DNA from: CAVWXT01 sp963759115
Lineage (GTDB): Bacteria; Planctomycetota; Planctomycetia; Pirellulales; Thermoguttaceae
Length of the DNA: 64,000 nucleotides
Assembly (NCBI GenBank): GCA_963759115.1
Contig: CAVWXT010000003.1
Span: 1-64,000, forward strand
Direction: 5' to 3'
Shown: positions 56,983 through 64,000 of the stretch, piece after piece
How positions within the stretch are numbered: the first letter of the stretch is position 1
Layout: the number at the start of each line of letters is the position of its first letter
Program-made: the position numbers and the translations under genes
Notes under the pieces: generated by a model
What the model saw: the letters and a program-made list of their open reading frames with translations, nothing else
Databases searched by the model: none
Told to the model about the DNA's origin: nothing

Positions 56983-57390
56983 TCCTTACGGATACTGGCC
57001 CTTTGGTGGCGCTGATGGACCGAAAGGATCCGAACCACGCAGTCTGTGTGGAGGCGGCACGTCATCTGCCCACCGGTCCCTTGGTGACAACTTGGCCGTG
57101 CTTCACGGAGGCGATGTATCTTCTGCACCGTGCGGGAGGTTATCCCGCGCAAGACTGCCCTGTGGAGGCTCCTTCGTGGCGGACGCTTGCTCGTACATGA
57201 TCTGGATTCGGGAGAGAAGGAGCGGATGGAGGTGCTGATGGACAAGTACCATGATATGCCCATGGACTTGGCAGACGCATCCCTTGTTGCGGCGGCGGAA
57301 CATCTCGATACGCGGCGGCTGTTTACGCTTGATAACGACTTTCGGGTCTATCGCTTGTCTGATGGCTCGATGCTGGATATCATGCCTTGA
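56979..57390 (+). CDS. PIN-domain toxin (frameshifted)
   Basis: About 136 residues with a GTG start overlapping the antitoxin stop. MILTDTGPLVALMDRKDPNH holds the first Asp, TTWPCFTEAMYLLHRAGG the Glu. One extra base near 57158 follows PAQD. The second half resumes LWRLLRGGRLLVHDLDSG, then MPMDLADASLVAAAEHL and FTLDNDFRVYRL with the remaining acids. If the break is real the toxin is dead; otherwise it is a normal VapC-like RNase. Confidence 0.75.
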
Positions 57391-57421
57391 CCTGGCCGTT
57401 TCCGTCTGAAGGATCATCGTC

Positions 57422-58324
57422 ATGCCCTTATGCGTCGTCGGTTCCGTAGCCCTGGATAGCGTCGAAACGCCTACCGAAAAGCGCGATAACGTGCTGGGCG
57501 GCTCGGCCGTGTTCTTCTCCTACGCGGCCAGCTTCTTTACCACCGTGCGGCTGGCCGGCGTGGTGGGCGAAGACTGGCCCCCGCAATACACCTACATGCT
57601 CCAGGCCCGGGGCATCGACACGGCCGGCCTGCAGGTCATTGCCGGCGGCAAGACCTTCCGCTGGCGGGGCAAGTATCTGGCGAACATGAACGACCGCGAA
57701 ACCCTCGACCTGCAACTGAACGTTTTGCAGAACTTCGCCCCGGTCCTGCCGGAGGCGTATCGCCGCTGCAAGTTTCTCTTCCTGGCCAATGGTTCGCCGG
57801 CGCAACAACTCAAGGCCCGCGATCAGTGCGCCGGGGCGTCGCTCGTGGTGGCCGACACGATGGACCACTACATCCGCACCGAGCCGGACACGCTGCGGCA
57901 ATTGCTCAAGCGGATCGACGGCCTGATGTTGAACGACAGCGAGGCGAAGCTGTTGACCGGCGACGGCAATCTGGTCCGGGCCGGCGAGGCGGTGCCGCAG
58001 ATGGGCCCCCGCTTCGTCGTCATCAAGAAGGGCGAGCACGGGGCCATGTTCTTCAGCAAGCACGAGATCTACGTACTGCCGGCCTTCCCGACGCCGCAAG
58101 TGGTCGATCCGACCGGCGCCGGCGATAGCTTCGCGGGCGGCATGATGGGCTACCTGGCCGAACAGGGCAACTTCGACCCCAAGACGCTCAAGGAGGCGTT
58201 GGCCTACGGCACCCTGACCGCCAGCTTCACCGTGGAAGATTTCAGCCTCGACCGTCTGCGGAAGATCCATCGTGAGGATCTCGACCGGCGGATGGAAGAG
58301 TACAAGAGGATGTTGAGCTTCTAA
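57422..58324 (+). CDS. PfkB-family carbohydrate/nucleoside kinase
   Basis: 300 residues. Ribokinase fold: MPLCVVGSVALDSVETPTEK with the N-terminal Gly/Asp, LGGSAVFFSYAASFFTTVRL as signature 1, and DPTGAGDSFAGGMMGYLAEQ as signature 2 with the catalytic Asp and anion hole. FVVIKKGEHGAMFFSK is the nucleotide-side strand. In planctomycetes it is often annotated as a sugar kinase or adenosine kinase-like; the substrate is not decided by sequence. thpR follows after 5 bp, so they are probably one operon. The frame is intact. Confidence 0.88.
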   Translation: MPLCVVGSVALDSVETPTEKRDNVLGGSAVFFSYAASFFTTVRLAGVVGEDWPPQYTYMLQARGIDTAGLQVIAGGKTFRWRGKYLANMNDRETLDLQLNVLQNFAPVLPEAYRRCKFLFLANGSPAQQLKARDQCAGASLVVADTMDHYIRTEPDTLRQLLKRIDGLMLNDSEAKLLTGDGNLVRAGEAVPQMGPRFVVIKKGEHGAMFFSKHEIYVLPAFPTPQVVDPTGAGDSFAGGMMGYLAEQGNFDPKTLKEALAYGTLTASFTVEDFSLDRLRKIHREDLDRRMEEYKRMLSF

Positions 58325-58329
58325 TCCCC

Positions 58330-58904
58330 ATGAAAAAGAGCCTTCGCACATTTGTCGCCGTTGAAATCACCGGGCCGGTCCGCGCCGCGCGGCGTCGCTG
58401 ATCACCGCACTCGGCGTCACGACCGCCGACGTAAAGTGGGTCGAGCCGCACAACCTGCACCTGACGCTGAAGTTCCTCGGCGACGTTCAGCAAACGGAAA
58501 TCTCCGAGGTGTGTCGGGCCGTCGCGCACGGGGCGGCCGAGGTGGAACCGTTCGACCTGGAAGTCCGCGGCGCCGGGGCCTTTCCCACCATCGCCCGGCC
58601 CCGCACCGTCTGGCTCGGCGCCGAAGCGGGAGCGGAGCGAATGGTCGTGTTGCACGACCGGGTCGAGGCCGCCTTGGCCAAATTGGGTTTCCGCGAAGAG
58701 CACCGCCGCTTTCAGACCCACCTGACCATCGGCCGGGTCCGAGGCGTCGGGCCGGGCATCGCCGAACTGGGAACGCTTCTCCAGCAGCACGCCGACTTCC
58801 TGGCCGGCCGCGTGGGCGTGCAACAGGTCACCGTCTTCGCCAGCACGCTGACATCCAGCGGTCCGATCTATGAAGTGCTGGGCACGGCGCCGCTGGGAGG
58901 ATAG
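58330..58904 (+). CDS. thpR: RNA 2',3'-cyclic phosphodiesterase (2'-5' RNA ligase family), frameshifted
   Basis: About 190 residues. MKKSLRTFVAVEITGPVRAA breaks near 58390 and resumes ASLITALGVTTADVKWVEPH. The two HxTx catalytic motifs are HLTLKFLGDVQ and THLTIGRVRG. It hydrolyses 2',3'-cyclic phosphates at RNA ends. It ends GPIYEVLGTAPLGG. It lies 5 bp behind the PfkB kinase gene and is followed by a perfect inverted repeat that may be the terminator. Confidence 0.85.
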
Positions 58905-58937
58905 GGCGCGCGGCAGAAGCGAACCGCACAACTTTCC

Positions 58938-58996
58938 GTAGGACGGATTTCCTAATCCGTCCAGTTCATCGGGACGGATTAGGAAATCCGTCCTAC
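58938..58996. repeat. Inverted repeat GTAGGACGGATTTCC type
   Basis: Arms of 25 bp, GTAGGACGGATTTCCTAATC plus CGTCC, and the exact complement. It lies between convergent thpR and the XRE gene and forms the 3' end of the XRE frame. A bidirectional terminator or mobile hairpin. Confidence 0.7.
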
Positions 58997-59497
58997 AAGA
59001 GTCGTCAGCTTACTCTGACCCGCCGCGTTACTTCGCTCGTCGTCCCTTGCGGCGAGCCGGCACTTGCGTTCCTCCAACTTCTTGAGGGCCTCGCGTTTGC
59101 CGATCCCCCGGACGGCCACCAGCGCCGCGAGTTGGGCCTTGCGGGGTCGGGCCTTGCCATGTTCCCAATTGTAGATCGTCAGCCCCGACACGCCGACCAA
59201 CGTGCCATAGTCGGCCGCCGAAAGGCCCAACCGCTTGCGCTGGGCCCTCACCGATCGGGCCGAATAGCGCGCGGCGGCCAGCGGGTCCTCTTCGCCCGCC
59301 GTGGCGACCGTCTCCCCTTGCCGTTGGGCCGCGAAGGAGGCGATCCTTTTCTGCTGTTCCTGTACGAGTCGCTTTAGCTGCGCGATATCCTTTCGGTATC
59401 GGACCACGGCCTGGCGGGTGGCACTCGTGTACTCTTTGACCTCCTTCTTGGCCAGACGGCGGATTTCGTCCTTCAGGACGGCGGCGATGTTAGGCAT
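58979..59497 (-). CDS. XRE-family helix-turn-helix regulator
   Basis: 172 residues. The N-terminal half is a Lys/Arg/Gln-rich coil (AQLKRLVQEQQKRIASFAAQ). The HTH lies at about residues 85-130: VRAQRKRLGLSAADYGTLVG, VSGLTIYNWEHGKARPRKAQ. This 'long coil plus C-terminal XRE' form is common in planctomycetes. The last residues (QSKLTTLVGRIS) come from the inverted repeat at 58938-58996, so the original C-terminus may have been shorter. Confidence 0.75.
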   Translation of the reverse strand: MPNIAAVLKDEIRRLAKKEVKEYTSATRQAVVRYRKDIAQLKRLVQEQQKRIASFAAQRQGETVATAGEEDPLAAARYSARSVRAQRKRLGLSAADYGTLVGVSGLTIYNWEHGKARPRKAQLAALVAVRGIGKREALKKLEERKCRLAARDDERSNAAGQSKLTTLVGRIS

Positions 59498-60040
59498 GAG
59501 ACGCTCCTTTAGAATGTGATGCGGATGAAGACGGTCATTCTACCCTCGATCTATAGAAACAGCAATAAAGTGGATTGACCATTCCGGTTCAGGCTGCCAA
59601 CGCTCTCAGGCTGTAGACGCCACCGGGTCTGTCTCGGCCGGGCGACGATTGGCAGCTACCCGCGCGGCCTGTGCGGGCGTCTCGCGTCGTCTCGTCCGCT
59701 TCGGCCAGACCACCAGGCGGGCAGCGTGAACGAAAGACGCAAGTATAAGTGGGGAAAGTGGTTGTGGCTGCCAAACATCGGTCCAGCGACGCCATGTCGC
59801 CGGCGGCCGCGGATTGAGCCGCGCTGCGGAAAGACGGCTACAGGCGATCGTCCGGCAGGCCGTAGCCGCACTCCGCAGCCAGCAGCCCTTGGGCCTGCTT
59901 GAGTTTGACCTGGGAGTCCTTCCAGGAAATTACGCGCTGAAGCGTGTCGCTCCCGACGTGGAGCAGTTCGACCCCGGCGGCACTGAGGTCGTCCCTCGGC
60001 GAGCGCCACTCGAATTGCACAGCCAAGTTCCTCACCGGCC
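59498..60040. other. Intergenic region with a protein-like remnant
   Basis: On the minus strand, 59838-60039 reads VQFEWRSPRDDLSAAGVELL then GSDTLQRVISWKDSQVKLKQ and ends CGYGLPDDRL. The sequence looks like a genuine protein fragment of about 65 residues, but it has no start of its own and no family I recognise. The rest (59500-59830) shows nothing. Confidence 0.35.
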
Positions 60041-61770
60041 CTAACGCGGCTGCGGTTGGGCTTGGGGCTGGTAGTAGTTCACTCCTTGGACCTTCAACCG
60101 CTTGACGTGCGTGTCGATGCGTTTCTGAAAGTCCTCCCAATTCTTCTGCTTCGCGTCGAGCCAGGTCAACTCGGCCGTCGCGCAGGCCCGCGGATACGCG
60201 AGGTTTTGCAGGCGGGCGTAGTTGGGGATGCCCTCGCTCCAGAACGCGCCGCCCGAGCCGATGATGTGCTTCGTCTTGTCGGCGGCAATCAGGTCGCTCA
60301 CCGGTTCAAAGCCGTACACCAACTCCATCGTCAACGCCCCGCGGCGGGCCTTGCCCGGAGCGGCCGGCCTCGCCGCCTGGCCGCTGCTCAGGTAGCAGCG
60401 GTAGCCGGGGAGCATCACCACGTCGTAATCGGCGTTGGCCGCGGCTATGCCCACGTCGCCCTGGCGCCGCCAACTCATCACGGCCGCGCTGGGGGCCAGC
60501 CCGCCCTCGAGAATCTCTTCCCAGCCGATGATGCTCCGCCCGTGGGCGGCCAGGAACTTCTCGATGCGGCGAATGAAATAGCTCTGCAGTTCCTTCTCGT
60601 CCTTGAGGCCTTCCTGGCGGATGCGGGCCTGGCATTTCGCGCACTTCCTCCAGGCCACCCTTTCCAACGGCACCTCGTCGCCGCCGATGTGGATGACCTT
60701 GCTGGGGAACAAGTCGAGGACTTCGCCGAGCACGCCTTCGAGCAGTTCGAAGGTCTTTTCGTTGCCGGCGCAGAAGACATCGCCGAAGATGCCCCCGCGG
60801 ATGTCCGTCGAGTATGGTCCGCCCGTGCAGCCGACTTCCGGATACGACGCCAGCACCGCCATGGCGTGGCCCGGCAGTTCGATCTCGGGCACCACGTTGA
60901 CGTAGCGGGCCTTGGCGTAGGCCACGACCTCGCGGATATCGTCCTGAGTGTAGAAGCCGCCGTAGCGGCCGTCGGGACCGTATGCCTTGCTCGACTTGGG
61001 ATCGAGCCCGAAGCCGATGTTCTTCCGCCACGCGCAACTTCCGTGAGCTTGGGATATTTTTTGATCTCGATCCGCCAGGCCTGGTCCTCGGTGAGGTGCC
61101 ATTGGAACGTGTTGAGCTTGTGCTGGGCCATCAGGTCGATGAAGTTCTTAATCTCGTCCTTCGTGAAGAAGTGGCGGCCGCAGTCCAACATCAACTGCCG
61201 CCAGCGAAACCGCGGCTGATCTTCGATCTGCACGGCCGGCACTGTCCACGTGGTCGGTTCCTCGACCTTGGCAGGGCTGAAGACTTCCGGCGGCAGAAGT
61301 TGCAGCAAGGTCTGCGTGCCGTAGAACAGGCCGGGCCCTGCGGCGGCGGTGATGATGGCGCCGTCGGGCGTGACCGTCAGTTGATACCCTTCGCTGCCCA
61401 AGGCGGTGTTGGCGTACTCGGTGGTTATGAGAATCGCCTTGTCCACCGGAGTGGTGCGAACGGCCGCGGGTTTCACAGGGGCCACTGGCTCCTCGCTCTC
61501 ATGCGTTATCACCCTCAGTCCCAAGCCGGTGCTGCCATTGATCCGCTCGGCCAACAGTTTGCCAACGTTGGCCGCGTCGGCCGAATCCTTCTGGACGAGA
61601 ATCCGCGTGTCCTTGTTCAAGGTAAACGCCCCCTCTTTGCGTTCGACCCGCAGAGGGCGCGGCACCAACGCCAGCGGCGCGTCGCTCGGATCGGCCGCAA
61701 CGCCGATGCCGGCTAGCACGCCGAAAAACATTCCGCAAGCGCCAATCGTTGCCAGCAAGTATCTCTTCAT
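60041..61770 (-). CDS. Beta-N-acetylhexosaminidase, GH20 (copy A, frameshifted)
   Basis: About 575 residues, secreted (MKRYLLATIGACGMFFGVLA to GVAA). The N-terminal GH20b domain has APLALVPRPLRVERKEGAFT and GPGLFYGTQTLLQLLPPEVF. The catalytic barrel starts FRWRQLMLDCGRHFFTKDEI and HKLNTFQWHLTEDQAWRIEI. A frame break near 61037 lies between KLTEV and WRKNIGFGLD. The Asp-Glu catalytic pair is in VIHIGGDEVPLERVAW. The C-terminal end is ACATAELTWLDAKQKNWEDF. It removes terminal GlcNAc or GalNAc from glycans or chitin oligomers. It is a tandem paralogue of the next gene. Confidence 0.9.
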
Positions 61771-61807
61771 TGTCGTGGGCTCCTGTGCTTTGATGAAAGT
61801 ACGCGAA

Positions 61808-63488
61808 TTATAGCGAGGGGTAATAGTTCACCGCCTGGACCTTGAGCCGCTTCAGGTGCGTGTCGACGCGCTTCTGAAAGTCCTCCCAGTTCTTCTGCTT
61901 GGGGTCGAGCCAGGTTAGCTCGGCGATCGCGCATGCTCGTGGATACGTCTGGTACTGGAGGCGGGCGTAGTTGGGAATGGTCTCGCTCCACAGACATCCG
62001 CCGGCGCCGAGAACGTGCCGGGCGTTATCGGCCGAAACCTCCTGCGGAACCGGTTCGTAGTTGTACACCATTTGCAGCGTCAGCGTTCCGCGGTTGGGCG
62101 GGGTCTTCTTGCCACCGGTCGCGGCCGGCATCGGCACCTGGCCGCGATTGATGTAGAGAGAAGTGTTCGGGCACATGACCACGTCGTGGCCGGCGCTGGC
62201 GGCGGCGATGCCCCCCTTGATGCCGCGCCAACTCATCACGATGGCGTTCGGCGCCAGTCCCCCTTCGAGAATCTCGTCCCAACCGATCAGGCTCCGTCCG
62301 TGGGCGTTGAGGAACTTCTCGATTCGGCGGATGAAATAGCTTTGCAGCTCTTCGTCGTTCTTGAGCCCTTCCTGGCGGATCCGCGCCTGGCACTTCTCGC
62401 ATTTGTGCCAAACGGTCTTGGGGGCCTCGTCGCCGCCGACGTGGATGATCTTGCTGGGAAAGAGATCGAGGACTTCGGTGAGCACGTTCTCCAGGAACTC
62501 GAAGGTCTTGTCATTGCCGGCGCAGAAGATGTCGGGAAAAATGCCGCCCTTGACCGCCGTGGTGAACGGCCCACCCGTGCAACTCAGTTCCGGGTACGCC
62601 GCCAGCGCCGCCAGCGCGTGGCCGGGCATTTCGATTTCGGGCACCACGGTGATGTAGCGGGCCTTGGCGTAGGCCACGATCTCGCGGACGTCGTCCTGCG
62701 TGTAGAAACCGCCATAGCGGCCGTCGGGCCCATAGGCCGTGCTCGACCTGGGATCGAGATTCCAGCCGATCTCCGAGCGCCAGGGCGCCGATCTCGGTGA
62801 GCTTGGGGTACCGCTTGATCTCGATCCGCCACGCCTGGTCCTCGGTGAGGTGCCAGTGGAACGTGTTGAGCTTGTGCTGGGCCAACAGATCGAGAAAATT
62901 CTTGATTTCGTCTTTGGTGAAGAAGTGGCGGCAGGCGTCGACCATCACTCCGCGCCAGCGAAACCGCGGCTGGTCTTCAATCTGCACGGCCGGCGCGGAC
63001 CACGTTACGGCCTCCTCCACCTTGCCCGGACTGAAGACCTCCGGCGGCAGGAGTTGCAACAGGGTCTGCGTGCCGTAAAACAATCCGGCCCCCTCGGCCG
63101 CAGCGATCGTCACGCCGTTGGGTGTGACCTCCAACTGATAACCTTCGGCGCCGAGGTTGGCGTTGGCGCTCTTCGTCGTCAACACAATGGCGTTGTCGAC
63201 CGGGCCGTCACCTTCGGCCGATTTCGCCTCGATGCCCAGGCCGGTGCTGCGATTGATACGCTCGGCCAACAGTCTTCCGACGTCGTCCGCAACCACCGAA
63301 TCCTTCTCGACGAGAATTACGGTATCCCTATTGAACGTGAACGCGCCTTCTTTGCGTTCCACCCGTGCAGGTTGCGGCACCAGGGCGAGGGGGGCGGCCG
63401 CCGGCTCGGCCGAGACGCCAACGCCGCAAAGCACGCCGAGAATCACTCCACAAACGCCGATCGCCAGCGGCAAGCACTTCTTGGTCAC
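61808..63488 (-). CDS. Beta-N-acetylhexosaminidase, GH20 (copy B, frameshifted)
   Basis: About 560 residues, secreted (MTKKCLPLAIGVCGVILGVL to GVSAEPAA). Strongly similar to copy A along its length: APLALVPQPARVERKEGAFT, FRWRGVMVDACRHFFTKDEI, HKLNTFHWHLTEDQAWRIEI, and catalytic IIHVGGDEAPKTVWHKCEKC. The frame breaks near 62785 between KLTEIGA and WRSEIGWNLD, the same place in the protein as in copy A. It ends DTHLKRLKVQAVNYYPSL. The genes lie 37 bp apart and are probably co-transcribed, copy B first. Confidence 0.9.
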
Positions 63489-63631
63489 GGTAGGCTCCTG
63501 TCGTTAGGTGGGATTGGGTGGGGGGCATTTTGGCTCGGATGCCATCCGGGCCGAGCGTTGGCTATTATGGCCGCTGGGAGGCCGGGCCGCAACCTTTCCG
63601 CCCACTTTTCTCGCCTCAGACTTGGGGAGTG

Positions 63632-64000
63632 ATAGGGGTAGGGAAGGCCGGTTAAGTTCCCGGCCTCCCCTCCCTCCGAACCGGACTGGCGGATTTCCCG
63701 CATCCGGCTCTCCGGTTAGTGGTGTTACCTCGTAGAGGATTGGTGAACCGAGCGCGGGAAGGAAACAAGGTTCCTTCTCGGGATCGGCAGAAGCGAAAGG
63801 CCCTGACCTTCACGGGAAGGCCACCAACATGCAACATCGACGGTGCGGCCAATCTGAGCCAAGTTACGTGTGCCTGACGCAGTCCGTCGTGGCTAGTCGT
63901 TGCCGACACTCGCGGTACGGTGTGGTTTTGGCCGTGCGTCATGTTTCATCCCCTTTCCTGCGTCCCTTTGCTCGACGGGCATTGCCCCGCTTCCTCGCTC
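63632..64000 (-). mobile_element. Group II intron copy 4, cut by the window end
   Basis: The 3' end CCCCTAT is at 63632 on the minus strand. Domain VI and domain V follow, and the sequence matches copies 1-3 to the window edge. The 3' exon begins CACTCCCC, sharing CA with the other copies. It lies about 145 bp upstream of the GH20 copy B gene. The 5' end and its hairpin are outside the window. Confidence 0.85.

Overview
The window looks like a chromosomal segment of a planctomycete (Planctomycetota, probably Pirellulales-like). It is GC-rich. It carries a DUF1559 prepilin-like protein, a multi-gene ExbB/ExbD cluster with a toroid-repeat protein and a TPR protein, a DUF2617 protein, an ISAzo13-type ('Rhodopirellula-type') transposase, and many lone metabolic genes separated by hairpin repeats. 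No rRNA, tRNA or CRISPR was found.

Layout. 0.1-2.8 kb: an integrase remnant, a C45-type acyltransferase and a VWA protein. 2.7-4.9 kb: a nested block of hairpin, group II intron and insertion sequence (IS). 4.9-13 kb, minus strand: ExbB, ExbD, ExbD, a two-TM protein, a toroid protein with a TonB/TolA-like anchor, and a large TPR protein. 13.2-14.1 kb: a miniature transposon (MITE) interrupted by a second intron. 14.3-17.2 kb: cysK, DUF502 and hemC. 17.2-20.2 kb: DUF1559 pseudopilin and a porin. 20.3-23.1 kb: two exopolysaccharide-type genes. 23.1-30 kb: HTH protein, SGNH hydrolase, rarA, a REP-associated transposase with its REPs, an EndoIII-like glycosylase, a CPBP protease and DUF2617. 30-34.6 kb: hydrolase/TPR pair, small secreted proteins, Rieske and MIP18-like proteins. 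34.8-36.9 kb: a 2.1-kb IS. 37.4-41.7 kb: PSMA-like peptidase and SulP transporter. 42-45 kb: sugar ABC permease and binding protein, separated by a MITE that holds a third intron. 45-50.9 kb: SOD, HD-PAS-GGDEF protein, FAH-family enzyme and a membrane protein. 51-59.5 kb: gltX, two antitoxin/PIN pairs, an unrecognised Cys-rich protein, glnS, a PfkB kinase, thpR and an XRE regulator. 60-63.5 kb: two GH20 hexosaminidases. 63.6 kb to the end: a fourth intron copy, cut by the window edge.

Two things stand out. First, a 786-bp group II intron without any reverse-transcriptase ORF occurs four times. Where its 5' flank is visible it always lies directly 3' of the same GC-rich hairpin. That hairpin is the core of a MITE flanked by 10-bp direct repeats, and intron-free MITE copies show exactly what the uninterrupted site looks like. 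Second, the toroid protein of the ExbB/ExbD cluster has an N-terminal transmembrane anchor with the Ser-x3-His pattern of TonB and TolA, which suggests a proton-driven envelope machine with an unusual effector domain.

Many genes are split by single-base indels although the protein sequence stays conserved on both sides of each break. This looks more like sequence error than gene decay, so composite gene coordinates are given and the breaks are noted.
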